Below the pieces are notes generated by a model that searched no databases, was not told the origin of the DNA, and was given only the letters and a program-made list of their open reading frames with translations. Below, piece by piece: positions 23,640 through 35,969 of a stretch of DNA of 64,000 bases. Location of the stretch: positions 47,696,854-47,760,853 of the forward strand of contig OX411551.1 of assembly GCA_948146395.1 (NCBI GenBank), given 5' to 3'. Position 1 is the stretch's first letter, and each line of letters opens with the position of its first letter. The DNA is from Fragum whitleyi (taxonomy: Eukaryota > Mollusca > Bivalvia > Cardiida > Cardiidae). Position numbers and translations under genes: made by a program.

Positions 23640-24299
23640 TTGTCAAATACAGAAATATAATGAAACATGTAATCCTCTGTGAAAATAATCCAGTATTTAA
23701 GGCTTCTTGTGTTACTGTCACCGTAGTTATTAATTTCATGAATTAGCCAAATGTAAACTTAAAAAACACTAACGTATTGCTTAATTAAGAATAACTAACC
23801 ATTAGATTTGAAACACGATTCTTCTTTTTAAAAGAACATTATTTGCAAATAAGAATTCCAAATGGTGTGTAACACAATAATGAGCACATAAAACTAGATC
23901 CCTCTAATGTTTTTCCTTATTCCACTTTAATACAGGAATTGTCATTAATCAAGGGATTGTTATAATTAGCCCCTTTAATTCACGTTTAAGTAGGTTTAAA
24001 AGATTGTGAGTCTACAAAAATCATTCGAAACTTAAAATGCAGTTAGATGTCACGCTTAATGCTGTCTATTTCGTATACATGTATATTCTCCAAAATCATC
24101 TGTTTGAAGCACCAGATGGAATAAGAATCATATTTAAGAGATCTATAGCCGAAAGAAAGAGATTAAAGAAGGACATTAAATCAAATTTATTCATTTCAGA
24201 AACACATTTAAATTGAATATATTAATGGTATATTTTATTTAGGATAATAACCGTATATTGTCCTGAGCTACCTGTCATGTTTTCCCTTATTGGGGTAGT
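23640..24299. other. Upstream flank of R2, nothing recognised
   Basis: AT-rich sequence. No coding frame or repeat family was identified. Confidence 0.5.
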
Positions 24300-24442
24300 G
24301 GACCTGTAATAGTGACGCAACATTTCGGAATACTTGATCTTTCACAATGCTAACTGAAGTTTCCTTATGAAATCATTGGGAAACATCGGTTAACACTGTA
24401 AAAGTTCATGACTTCCGAAACGTTATGGAACTATTAAGGGTC
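24300..24442. mobile_element. Short inverted-repeat element, GGACC..TAATAGT family, copy 1
   Basis: The left end GGACCTGTAATAGTGACGCA..ATTTCGGAA is mirrored by TTCCGAAACGTTATGGAACT..AAGGGTC at the right. A related copy lies at about 62262-62400. Confidence 0.7.
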
Positions 24443-24749
24443 GACAATATGAAAAAAAATAATACAAAGCACAATGACATTGTGGAGCGAGTTTATCATA
24501 TTCGGTTAACTTCAAAAATTAAACAAGGATAACAAATAAAAAAAAAACAAGTAAAAGGTGAATCAGATTTAATATGACCCCTTAATTATTTTTGAAGCCT
24601 AGAAATTTGCAGTAAAGTAAGAAAGAAAGCAAAAAAAGGCACCTAGCTATGGTTGATTTAGATTTTTTTAAAAGATAAACTAAGTTGTTTAGTGATTCAT
24701 TTGTTTACTATATAAGCTAGGAATTTTTACAGGATGATATGGCTTTTTC

Positions 24750-25063
24750 AAGTACCTATTCGTGAAAGAGAGGCACCTTTCTTTTATTTGAATTATAATA
24801 ATAATGATACCATTTGATGTAAATAAGACCAACCCTAGATACATGAGGTTAAAGTGTCAAGCAAATATCAACACATATCGAAGACAGGTATCATTGCGCA
24901 TGCGTGAAGTATCTATTCGTGAAAGAGAAGACCCTTTCTATTATTTGAATCATGATAAAAATGATATCATTTGATGTAAATAAGACCAACCCTCATTACA
25001 GGAGTTTGAAGTGTCAAGCAAATATCAACACATATCGAAGACAAGTATTATTGCGCATGCGTG
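24750..25063 (+). repeat. Tandem duplication of a 157-bp unit
   Basis: Units at 24750-24906 and 24907-25063 both run AAGTA.CTATTCGTGAAAGAG to CATTGCGCATGCGTG or TATTGCGCATGCGTG. They differ by scattered substitutions and small compensating indels. Neither unit is coding. Confidence 0.9.
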
Positions 25064-26436
25064 AATTGCAACTTCTTAAATAAGCACAACGTTGAGAGTC
25101 CTAGATTTACGTTGGCCTCGCCAAGCATTGCACCTTTCATTTTAACGTTACCATCTCGCATGTGTTTAAGGCAAAATAAACGCAACCTTTTTTTTCATTA
25201 TCCGGGAATGACAAACTTTCGCCCGATTTCAAAATCAAGAACAATTACAGCATCATGCCATAAATGAGTCAACTTTGAATCACGTCACTATAATTATCTT
25301 ATCAGAACAATTTTTGGGAAATTATGGTGATAACCTACGTCATTTAGAAGGGCTGTTGAAAGTCGCCATTTCGATCGAGAAATGTTACAAAATTTCATAA
25401 AACATCGAATGTCGTAGAACAACACCGTAGCAATTATTTCACTTTGTTACTGGGTTTTTATGTAATGTTATATAAAATATGATCTGCAACAAAGTTGGAG
25501 CTCTTAACACTTCGACACAATTTTTCATCACGGCCATTCCAACTGTTGCGGTTCCGTACTCTCCTTTAAGTCATCCGCCTCAAAAACTTTGTCGAGAATA
25601 AGCCATGGGAAAATTACACTCAAACACAGTTTTTAAGTTGGAATGCGGAGCAATTCCAACTTAGATTTAACAAAACCGCAAAATGAACACAAGATAATTT
25701 CATTTCGGGTTTTTTAAGAACACATATCTCGTGAACAGGATGTGAATACACTTCGGCCTAATTTGTATATCTTAACTTGACAAAGACATACAGTTTATTT
25801 CACCAAAATGTAATAATGCTGTACAATTACACAGCAATCACTTCACGTATAGTATTATCACGCTAATTTATGTTTTAAACGATATTTATTGAAAGTTGCG
25901 TACGAATATATTAGAACCACATGTTTGCATTACTATATTTGGAAATCATGTGATAAGTCATGTCCAATAAGGTCAGCAATATCACTAGCCAATCACGTGA
26001 TCTGCTTATTTGGTAAGGTCGCGACCTGTTTTTCGTACAATTATGTTATAGCTTCTTTTAAAGGTGTAGTTTCTCTTTCTGAACGACCTTATTACACATC
26101 TAACTTTTGACAAGGTGTTATATTGTAAATTTCTGTCTAAGCTACGAAATGAAAATCTTTTCTTAAAGTGATGATACACTTTTAAAGTTAATAAATATTT
26201 TTGCAACATATTGTCGTTTGTTTTCCGTCATATTGCATTTATCTACATGGATAATTCATTGTAAAAAAACCAAAACTTATCCATATAAACCCTTGCCACC
26301 ATATCTTTAATTGAATTATGAATATCTTTGCCCAATTGCATTCATCACCAAGACAATTTGCCATTTGAAACAAACCAACTAGTTCAACTTGTTTTCTTTA
26401 CATTATAAAACATCAACACGATTAAGAGCATCATCA
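25064..26436. other. Intergenic, small hairpin only
   Basis: A hairpin AAGTTGGAATGCGGAGCAATTCCAACTT-type structure at 25635-25662 has the same arms and GC-rich loop as the inverted copy at 48847-48875. No convincing gene was seen. Confidence 0.5.
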
Positions 26437-26872
26437 TACAGTTACTTACATCGTGAAATTGACATTCATCTCAATAAAAACATTCTTAATCGCTCACTCA
26501 GCGCTCCATTGATTCATTCCAAACACTCCCTCAAACCACCCAAAAACGCTCAATGCTATTAAAAAAAGATCAACATGTACATTCTAAATGAATTAAGCGA
26601 GAACCAATTCGCGATTTCACTGATATAATTGAAATTTAAAGCGTCTGATTGGTTCTTAACTAAAAAGAAAGCCATTGATTGAACTTTTATGCATACATGT
26701 ATTTCATATAGGTTTTATATATATCGCTTATTTTGTTCATCCTGAAATAAGCGACATTGGATTCCCTCCTTTAAATTTCACTTCAAACTCGCTCCGCTCA
26801 CTCATTCAACATCATGCCTAAATCATTTTAAAAATCGTTCATCTTATCAATTTCACGATGTTATTAACTGTA
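26437..26872 (+). mobile_element. TA-flanked MITE family C, complete copy
   Basis: The 5' end TACAGTTACTTACATCGTGA is inverted at the 3' end as TTTCACGATGTTATTAACTG followed by TA. The inverted repeats are about 25 bp (CAGTTA..ACATCGTGAAATTGA) flanked by TA, as in the Tc1/mariner superfamily. The interior is non-coding, with CGCTCACTCAGCGCTCCATT and a central hairpin around TCGCTTATTTTGTTCATCCT. Confidence 0.85.
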
Positions 26873-28279
26873 CCCCCAAATATAGTTGTGTATAATAACA
26901 AGATTTAAATAATGTAAGGTGACATGGAAAACACCTATATGAAGAATAGAAAAATTGAATTTTAATCAAAAGTGTTATTGGCCATGAGCTGGTTAATTTC
27001 AAAACCAGTGTTCCAAAACATAATGAGAAAAATTAATCTAACTCAAGAACCTATTGTACACAATTATGTGGCATAACTTTTGTACACATACTTTATTTAT
27101 ATTAAATGGTGAAAACAACGATAACAACAACAAACAAAAGTCTGCATTGACCTTTTTAGTTCTCGGGCATCGTATCTACAGTTCATGATACGCTGTAGAT
27201 GGGAGGCTCTTTAACTGAACTAACCAGTGTTAAGGGTGTTATCTATTTCTCTTGGATTTGGAGGACGAGAACTACAGAATAGACAAAAACAAATTTAAAA
27301 AATATCCAGGATCTCCTAGCATCCTTCTGAACTACTTAGAAATAGTAAATTTTGTCTACAATAAATCAAATTGACACTAGCTGTATGTCTTTATTTTCAG
27401 TGGAATTAATGCATTCTTTAATCCAACCAAATAAAATATGTTCACAAAATTCAAAAGTGTAAATTTGCAAAATTGCAAAGCAAAAATTTAGAAAGATTTA
27501 TCTCAATAACACAAAATCCAATCTTGGAGGGATTGAGGACACCCACATCACAATATCACAGAATATAGAAACTGAATAGTTATATAGTCTAAAACTTCAA
27601 ACAAAAAATCATTGAAAGCATAATACTGTTTAACTTTATGATGCTCTATTATGTTGGTTTTGTTGGAGAATAAAAAAAAACTTAAAAAAAAAAAAAAAAA
27701 AAAAAACTGTACCCCCAACTCAGAAGTAGAGTAGCATATATTGATTTCATCATGTCTGTATCTCAGTCCTTTGACCCTTTGCTTTCCGCTAGATAAACGG
27801 AGAAGCAATTGACCTGCAATAACGAAACTTTACACAAATATTGCCCATGACCCAAGGAAAATGCTCTATTGTTACGGGGTTATACATGTCACGGTCATCA
27901 GTAACAGTCTCCACTCTTACTGAACAACCAATTGACCCAAATCATAAAACTTAACACAAATGTTGTCAATGACCCGAGAAAGTTTTCAAGAAAGTTTTCG
28001 GAGTTACAAAAGTCTAAATCACAATTGAACTTCGTCAAAAAATTGTTTTGAGATTCCAACTCTGGAAGTAAAAGACTTCCCTGCGAAAATAGCTTTTCAT
28101 CATGGACAAATCACTTGTTGATGTCCACTTTGCGACACCTCTAATTAAAAATGTAATTGATAACTCAAATGGAGCAGAAGTCATTTCAAAAATAACATAA
28201 CACTGTTTTGAGTGTATAAGTGTTCGCCTGTGCGTCTATTAGTCGGATTTATGGTCCGTATCATTTTCTTCTTTTTTAT
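26873..28279. other. Intergenic, homopolymer and small hairpin
   Basis: A hairpin ATCTACAG..CTGTAGAT lies near 27174-27200 and a poly-A run near 27685-27708. The 86-codon minus frame at 27548-27808 spans the poly-A run and is not credible. Confidence 0.5.
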
Positions 28280-28789
28280 CTCACCTGAGCACAACGTGCT
28301 CAAGGGGAGCTTTTAGGATCACCCTGACTCCGTCGTCCGTCGTCAACTTTCTTAAAACTCCTTCATCTCCTTAACCACTGTTCCATTTTCAATGAAATTT
28401 TGCCAGAATGTTCCCTGTGTGACCCTCTTCAAAATTGTCGCTATATTCTAATTGGCCAATTATATGGGTATGGCAGGGCGGGGCTTATTTTGAGCCCAAA
28501 ATCTTTGAACGACATCTCCTCCTGAACCACTGGGCAGATTTCAATCAACCTTTGTTGGCAAAATTTTCATTAGGCCATAGATATGGGCGTTGCAGGGTAG
28601 GGCTAATTTTGAGTCTCCTTTTTAATTAAAGGGTTGGCCGGGTCTATTATGACTGCTTATAATTCGAATTATGTCTCTTCTTCAAAAATTAGGCAAATTT
28701 AAATGAATCTTTGCCAGAAAGTTTTTGGATAAGATCGACTGGACCAATCGAATTCAGGTGAGCGGTTTAGGGTCATTCTGGCCCTCTTG
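28280..28789 (+). repeat. Dispersed repeat, TCACCTGAGC..CAGGTGAGC type
   Basis: It begins TCTCACCTGAGCACAACGTG and ends TTCAGGTGAGCGGTTTAGGG..GGCCCTCTTG, so its ends carry inverted TCACCTGA/TCAGGTGA. The interior has the repeated phrase CTCCT..ACCACTGGGCAGATTTCAA. Repeats of this type are very common in bivalve genomes. Weaker relatives are at 34545-34765 and 35970-36940. The 64-codon frame inside is a by-product. Confidence 0.7.
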
Positions 28790-29333
28790 TTATCATTTTT
28801 CTTTCATCAGATTCAGGCCTGTATAGCGATTCAGAGGTTTAAGCTTCTCTCGTTGTTCAAATACATTGATTTATATACGCATACTATGTGATCACCTGTG
28901 ATAGGCGGAAGGCGTCAGCTTCGTTAGTATCTTGAGGTCACCGTCTCTCGAACGCATTCCAACTTATCAGTACTTTCAGTACTTTGATTACTTGCATAGG
29001 AAGGTTTTAGGTTCCAGAAAGGCTAATTCTTTCGAACAGATTTTAAACGATATCTGATTACGAGCTCAAAGACTTTCAAATGAAAAATGGTTAGCGAAAT
29101 TATGTGATTGAAGACGTGAGCCAATGCGTAGGTTGTTACCCTTTGATTAATTTAATTTCATCTTGGTTTTCTTACTGAATACACATTTTACATGTATATA
29201 TATTTGGAGCCTTCAATCCATTTTAGTACATTTTGACATGTTTGTAGTGATAGTACTTTACTTAATTTATCATGTATGTTTTAAACATGAACACAAAATA
29301 GAGTGACCAAAGGATATATAAAGAGAAAAAATT

Positions 29334-29465
29334 ATGTTAGTGTCTTAAGATACCAATGTTATCTGGTCGAGGCTGGGAAAATTTATCAGGAGGATGCTAT
29401 GCCGAGTCATGATAATTTCTCGCAGCCGAGACCAGAAAACATAGATGTTAAATAACACTTACATA
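29334..29465. repeat. Foldback element
   Basis: Arms ATGTTAGTGT..ATGTTATCTGGTCGAGGCTG and CAGCCGAGACCAGAAAACAT..AACACTTACAT pair, with GAGGATGCTATGCCGAG in the loop. Confidence 0.7.
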
Positions 29466-29820
29466 TTATTCTATTTAGCATGCATCATTTTTCAGCACTG
29501 AACTAGAATAAGCCCCCCAAGAAATACGTCACCAAGGTTTATAATTGATTTATCTAAAATAAAAATTATTTTGCAGTACAGGGAATTAAATAGATAAGCT
29601 CCACCATGCCGCATAGGACGCCATTTATTTCATTTTCAAAACCTTTAAAGGGAATTTAACTTACCGTTGTCAGCAAGTAGGTGTCAAGATTCCAAGATAT
29701 GTATTTTGCTGAATTAAAAAGCCTACTTTTAATCATCAGGTTGTAAGTTAACCCGTTGAAAGTTTGTTTATATTTCTTCCATGATTGGACGCCACTAAAA
29801 AAAGTTGACTCACCTTTGGT

Positions 29821-29870
29821 ATGGCACCGTTGTTAACTCAAAACTATGGCACCGTTGTTAACTCAAAACT
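29821..29870 (+). repeat. Exact 25-bp tandem duplication
   Basis: The unit ATGGCACCGTTGTTAACTCA plus AAACT occurs twice without mismatch. Confidence 0.95.
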
Positions 29871-30199
29871 ATATTTTTATTGAAAAGAATGTCATATACT
29901 GTAACTTGGTACGTTTATTGTTGTTGTTCTTTTAAAAATCGATGAAATTGCCACCTGCAAAGACACCCTGTCACACGGTTCATTTATTTCTGTAATTAAC
30001 ACATGAATAGGGCAATGTCGATTGAGCGTAAACAAATATTCTTTGATGAAAAAGCAGTAAATACTTTTTATTGATATTTAGAATTAATTTATTGTGAACA
30101 TAGCTGGGACATTGTCGTTCAAAGGAATCCGAAATAACTAAACGATAGTCAATTCAATTCGAGAATGAAGATATTGGTAGCATATATTTAAAGAACATA

Positions 30200-30325
30200 A
30201 GCATAGTAAGTGACATTGGATTACCTCCCTTTAACTTCCTGAAAACTCACTCATCGCATCCATTCAATTTCATTCCAAAACCATTAAAAACATTGTCAAT
30301 TTCACGATATTGTTAAATATGCTAA
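30200..30325 (+). mobile_element. MITE family C, 3' half only
   Basis: It matches the distal half of the family (GTGACATTGGATTACCTCCC, CATTCAATTTCATTCCAAAA, TGTCAATTTCACGATATTG). The 5' terminus is absent. Confidence 0.65.
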
Positions 30326-30752
30326 CATTATCACCTATATGGGCCTAATTCTATTTTCATTTTATTTGTGTTCCGTTCTTTAAAACCTTTCACTCTCACA
30401 TGCTTCCCGAAAATATTCAATAGAATAGAATTTTCGGCAAGAAGCTCTTTGTATGCTTTCACCCGCGAAAACGTTTTATGAAGATGTTAAAAGAATATGA
30501 ACATTTACATTATCAATAATGTGCTGCACACCTTACATAACATTATTTTGTATTTTAAAACAAAGAGTTGTTTCCGCTACAAGGTTTCAAACTTTCGTAC
30601 TTTGTGTAAAGTAAATGGTGTTTAAAGAGAGAAAGGACTGAGTAACTTATCTCAACCAGCATCCTGTAATGGTGTACTATAAACTTCTCAAAAACAGCTT
30701 TTTTTTAAATCTACATATTAAACATCTTTAGAGTATTGCTATAGCCTTCTGC

Positions 30753-32095
30753 TACTTTAAACATAAACAGTGAAAATGATTCTCATCTCGACCAAAACCA
30801 CCCTAAGTCGCTTTCTCAGTGTTCCATTCATTCGTTTCCAAAACTTACTCAAATCATTCGAACACGCTCCAAACTCATTTAAAAGATAAGACTTACTGCA
30901 TTAAAGAAATCCACTAGAACGAACCCAGGATTTCACTGACTACGAGGGTGAATCAAAAATTACGTAGACTAGCGTTGCAGAAATTTTGATTTCACAGACT
31001 TTGAAAAGAAAACTACATTATTATTAAATTGAGGCATTTTTCTTTTTGTCGTGTAAATTTGGATGAAATCCAAAGAGTTGGTCACCAGTAGCAACCATTC
31101 TAAAACATGTAGTCATTTGGTACCGGCGCACGGTAACGACGTCAATATGACGCTGCGGTATTGATAAGTTCCGACTCGAAAGTCAGCACTTTTCAAAATA
31201 CTCAACTCAACAACAAACACGATTTCTGCATCGCTTGTCCATTGGATAAGTACTATTTTCATATCCATCTGATCCAAAACGATTAACTTAAATGTGTAAT
31301 GTGTCTAAACGATTCTGCACTGATGCTGTTCTGTGACTATTACAGATTAAAAGCCGAGGAGACGTTTTCCATTTTCCGAGTGTCATCCTTCAGAAACACT
31401 CTCCATTCTTAAACAAACCTTTTAAACCATTTAAAAAGAAGGTATCTGCTTACATTTGAAGACCTTTTAGCATATTTAATCATTTAAACCTCTCGACTAG
31501 GTTTTCCATAGGTCCAGTAGAACTTTATTATTGTCTGGTTGGCTCTGGGTGCGCTGGTGCCGTCGTTTCGAAGTTCAAAAATCGACGCGTGCCCTTAGAT
31601 TACTAACTTTTAATTCCCAACAAGCCAATGGATTATGCTCAAATTTTAAATATCCTAACTCATAACGTCAACACGTAAATAGGCGAAGTTCGAAAGTGTT
31701 TGGTCCAAATTGAGGGGACAATTACGGGTAGTAACACTAGGAAGTAACGTAAGAAAATGGGTTGCGCCGGTAGCAACTACCCAGTTATATCAAATGTTGG
31801 ATTTTTTACGTCAGAGTCATAGCAGACTTTTGTAAATTTGATATTTTGTCAACATTAAAAGATTTGAGACGTGTACAAAATTTCATTGATTTCCGCTGGA
31901 AAATACCAAAGTTATAGTAAAAGTCCACGTATTTTTATCCACCCTCGTACATTGAATTTGGACGCGTCTGGTTGATCTGTGAAGACAAATAACCCTTCAA
32001 TTTCATTCACAACTCGCCCATCGCACTCATTCCTTTTCATTCCGAAAATATTCTAAAATCAATCATCTTGGCGATTTCACGATTTTTTAACTGTA
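30753..32095 (+). mobile_element. MITE family C copy interrupted by a nested transposon
   Basis: The 5' half at 30753-30940 (AACAGTGAAAATGATTCTCA, then CATTCATTCGTTTCCAAAAC) and the 3' half at 31950-32095 (GGCGATTTCACGATTTTTTA ACTGTA) together form one family C element. The break falls in the conserved TTTCACTGA..TTGAATTT core, where a mariner-like element has inserted. Confidence 0.8.
30941..31949. mobile_element. Nested mariner-like element, about 1.0 kb, decayed
   Basis: The ends TACGAGGGTGAATCAAAAAT and ATTTTTATCCACCCTCGTA are inverted repeats of about 28 bp that include the flanking TA duplication. This matches Tc1/mariner insertion into TA. The length is near that of a short mariner, but no long transposase frame survives on either strand. 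Confidence 0.82.
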
Positions 32096-32303
32096 TGTAC
32101 GGCAAAGATAAATAAACCTGTGTAATCTACGCTATCCTGCTCTTATATCGATAGATAAGGATAGGTTTGACAGTCAAGAACACGATAACTAAAATGGGGC
32201 CCGAGCGAGCCTGTATCGCCCCACTGGCTTTAACATCCCCAGATATGAAAAAGAGATATTCAATATACGAAAAAAAAACCTCGGTACCTAGATTTTTCTA
32301 GTG

Positions 32304-33197
32304 GCCCTTTAGTCCGGTCGACTTCTATGAGAACCAAATTTTTCATCAATTACACAAAAATCCGTTGGTAAAACTGTTTTGAATTTGGCAATATATTGAT
32401 CTTAGCTTAATACTATTCCAAAATTAGTTTTTGAGAATAAAATGGTTTTAAAATAATGATTATGTCTATCAATTTAATATTAATAATTTCGCATTTTTCG
32501 CTCTAAAACACGAGGAGTGTAGCAGGTTATTTAGTAGTAAGAAATTGTCAAAATATAATAAAAACACGTGGTTTATAAAGACTATAATTCCTTATTTGGA
32601 CATGCTAATTTGCATATCGACGGTCACGTCAGTTTAAATGTAGATCTCACGTGATTTGTATCGTTATAAATCGCCTGTTTGCTGGGTTTTCCTCGTTAAA
32701 ATCACAACGATTTCGTTAAAATATCAATTTTGATTGGTCTGAATAAGGGGGTATGGGGTTTAGCTCAAACTAGTTAGAGATTATTATCAATATCTGGTCA
32801 AATGATTTTTGAACAAAAACAGGATAAAGTCATTTTAATATTCCTAACAAGTAAATTATAAAGACAAAATTCATTCTAAAAATAAACTCGATTTCATACA
32901 AAAACGGCTCACTAAAAACTATTCTCTTTTGACTCGACCCCTATTCAAATAAGATTGTTTTTATAGATAATTTGCTGTAACGTTTATTATAGAAACAACT
33001 AGGTACGAAAGGCCGGGAGTTAACATGAAGACGGAAGGACAAAATCATTATTTACTTTCAAAAATTCTAAAAAACATAATTCTTCATGGTATTTGATGGA
33101 TAAATTATTATGACTACCAAAAATTAGTTTTCATCAATCTATATTTGAAAATTTTGGCTTAATTGTGGTCCCTATAGAAGTCAAACGGACTATACCA
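32304..33197. mobile_element. TIR element, about 0.9 kb
   Basis: Left TTTAGTCCGGTCGACTTCTA TGAGAACCAAATTT and right GGTCCCTATAGAAGTCAAAC GGACTATA are inverted over about 35-40 bp. The interior is AT-rich with no frame over 60 codons. A lone terminal fragment lies at 5288-5308. Confidence 0.7.
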
Positions 33198-34540
33198 TGC
33201 CTTTATTTGTGAGCCAATCAAATCTTTTGAACGATGTAGATAAATGGTCTCCGATGAAAATTCATGTCAAGTTTCAATGAAATCGGCCTAATGGTTTGAG
33301 GTGAGAAGATTTCAAAGATTTTAAAGTGAAAATATCCCTCTCCCTGCTGCGCCCATATTCTGGGACAAATCAAAATGTATTAAACAACTAGGGAAATTTC
33401 ACCCAAGGAACACCCATGCCAAGTTTCGTTAAAATTGACCCAAGGGTTCCGGAGGATAAGATGTTCTGACGTTCATGTAAAGTGTTTGAGACCCAATTTT
33501 AAAGCACTTCATTTGCCAATAAAAAACGGTATGCCAATGTATATTATACATCAAAATGAAGATTTATATGAGACCAAGCAGTTAAGCAATATAAGACCTT
33601 TGCTTAAGCGGTAGAGCCTAAACATCGTGGAAAAGGATCATCTTTCACAGGACATGCAACTACATGACGGTAAAATAAAATTGGCTTGAATTTTAGCAAA
33701 TACATTCTAAAGTTCTACCCAGGTACGCCTACAACCGGAAGACAAAAACGTTGTTATACGAGCAATTTATTTTGACTTTTATAAAACATTTGTCATTCTA
33801 ATTTTGTAAACATGTACAAATCAACCACCCTATATTGCTCGTGACGTCACTTTTTGTTTACTTTTCACAGGCAAAGGTGAATATAAAGTGTTATTCGACT
33901 CATATTAAACAACTGTCGTAATTAGCGCAGTCGACAACGCACCCTACTCTCAGAAACGTGCTTCATGGATTCGTATCTGCGGAAAAGTATGGATTTTTTT
34001 TTCTTTTAAAAAAAAACAAGATTAAATAATTGATGCATTATTTTAGCATTAACGATTCTACACGAAACGATTTTGAAAAAAAAATCTTTTTCCAATTTTG
34101 TGATATTGATGAATACATGTGTATGAGTTGAAAATAGAAAAAAAATATGGAAAAACTGATACACTTCTAAAGAAAAAATATATCAAATGAAAAGTTTTCC
34201 CAAAGATATGATGAATTAAACAGTCAATTTTATAATAATAATATTAATTATTTTCCATATGGAAAATACATAAAAAAGAATAATATTACAAAAAATATTT
34301 ATTTAGACAGAGGTTCGAACCTCTTTAAAAAATATCACATAACTTTCAATGTGCGAGGCCTTACGTCCGAACCCACTAACTACCTGAGCTATTTTGCCAT
34401 TTGTTAAAAGTCAGGCGTTTTATCTTTTATCAAAGCTTAATTGTTTCACATGGCAATAAGATAATAAATGAATCATGACGTCACTTGCAATGTTGGTCGG
34501 TCGAACTGTAGATCTATGTAAAGTATGGTGTCTTATCACA
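33198..34540. other. Intergenic with repeat remnants and a tRNA-like fragment
   Basis: 33220-33480 has the CCAAGTTTCGTTAAAATTGA..GTTCCGGAGGA wording of the bivalve repeat at 28280. On the minus strand, 34400-34315 contains AGCTCAGGTAGTTAGTGGG and GAGGTTCGAACCTCTG, a degenerate tRNA-like (SINE) head. No gene was seen. Confidence 0.4.
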
Positions 34541-34544
34541 ACAT

Positions 34545-34765
34545 AAATGGACATTAAAAGACCAGCGAGTCATTACTATGGCGTTGTGTCCGTCGTGCTT
34601 TATCCGTGTATGTGTGCGTCTTTGCGTCAATTTTTCTCTAAACATCTTCTCCTCCATAACCAATGGGCAAATTTTGACCAAACTTTGCAGAAACGTTTCT
34701 TGGGTGACCCTCTTCCAAAGCAAGTTAGTCCGATTGACCCTCATTTATGGGCGTGGTAAGACGGG
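34545..34765 (+). repeat. Relative of the 28280 dispersed repeat
   Basis: It shares GTCCGTCGTGC, CATCTTCTCCTCCATAACCA ATGGGCAAATTTTGACCAAA and GGGTGACCCTCTTC. Overlapping 70-codon frames on both strands are repeat by-products. Confidence 0.6.
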
Positions 34766-34877
34766 ACCTTTGATTTTACTTTAAAATCTTTAACATATTA
34801 CATTTTACATATTGCCGAGATTTGTAATATATCTCGCTTTATCACGGGAAGATAGATCCTTTATACAATCATAATTG

Positions 34878-35605
34878 CAATCCAATAAAATAAAGAATTC
34901 TAATTGGTTTAAATCGCATCACGTGGGGAAATCCATTGCACTTTATTTCTGTATAAAATGCAAAAGGTCTTTCGGGAAACCCCCGACCTTCGATCTGCAA
35001 GTCCTGTGTTGTAGGAACCTAGTTTCCGATCATCAACGCAACAATGCTATTTAATATATTATAAATTAAGATATTCTCGAAAGAATTTACGATTACAAGC
35101 ATGCAGTTCTGATTCTGAGCCGACGTAAACTTGGAAAACAGTGAGTCGACGAAGACCATCAAGCAACCCTCTCAACGAAGACTGACAACACCCTTTTCGT
35201 TTAAAATACAGACTGACTTAGCAAAAACAAGTATTTTGTCATAAGTACCTCTACGAATTTCAAAGTTGTCGTTTATTTGTGTATCATTTGTTTTACTTTA
35301 TGACATTTCACTTCGATAGCGAGATACGAAAAATACACTATCTTAAAAAAGATTGTGTAATCTATACGCGCAGAAAGTAGACTTGAAGCTTGAATGATTG
35401 TCCGAGTATTTTTATAGTTTCTTCGATCTACAGATTGCAATTATAAGGGACGAGTGTCTTTTTTACTGCGTTTGTTGGGGTATAAAGTGCAATTGCCTTA
35501 GCACATGGCTTAAACATAACGCCCTACGGGCGTTATTTGCCATGTGCTAAGGCAATTGCACTTTATACCCCAATAAACGCAGTGAAAAATACACTCATCC
35601 CTATA
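34878..35605 (+). repeat. 730-bp repeat, copy A, ending in a 162-bp palindrome
   Basis: It matches 53648-54373 in inverted orientation along its whole length (for example CCAATAAAATAAAGA, TCACGTGGGGAA, TCTTTCGGGAAACCCCCGA, GAGTCGACGAAGAC). The right end, 35443-35604, is a near-perfect palindrome with about 75-bp arms (GGGGTATAAAGTGCAATTGC and CTTAGCACATGGC) around AACGCCCTACGGGCGTT. No coding frame is present. It is probably a non-autonomous element with a terminal foldback. Confidence 0.85.
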
Positions 35606-35712
35606 TTGTGAACACAACTTATCATACTACTGGTCGGATTCGAATAAAAAAACATTTAACAAAATATTCCCAGTCAGCTGACCTTAGTCAGGTTTTGTAA
35701 TATTTTCCGCGA

Positions 35713-35850
35713 TCTCGAGTCAAAATCACAAATCGTATCTGGTGTTTGATTCCAATGAGATGATGCATGTCAGAATTCTATATTTAGTTGTACTGTAATA
35801 GCAACTTTAATATTTGACTTACGCAAAAATGATCGTCTTGATGTTCCTAG
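35713..35850 (+). repeat. Short dispersed repeat, pair with 40352-40540
   Basis: Both have GTCAAAATCACAAATCGTA, TATTTAGTT.TACTGTA..AGCAACTTTAA and TTTGAC.TACG in the same order. The two copies differ in the spacing between these blocks. Confidence 0.55.
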
Positions 35851-35969
35851 TCTCCTCATCTAGCAAAAATTGTCGGGGTTTTGTAGTTGCTTGCTGCATC
35901 CTGGAAAAAATGCCAAAATGCCAAAAAACGTGTAATCTCAACTCTTCTAAATTAAAGGTCAGATTTCAA

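Noticed and set aside
34514..34784. Overlapping 68-76-codon frames on both strands
   Set aside because: They are by-products of the dispersed 28280-type repeat.
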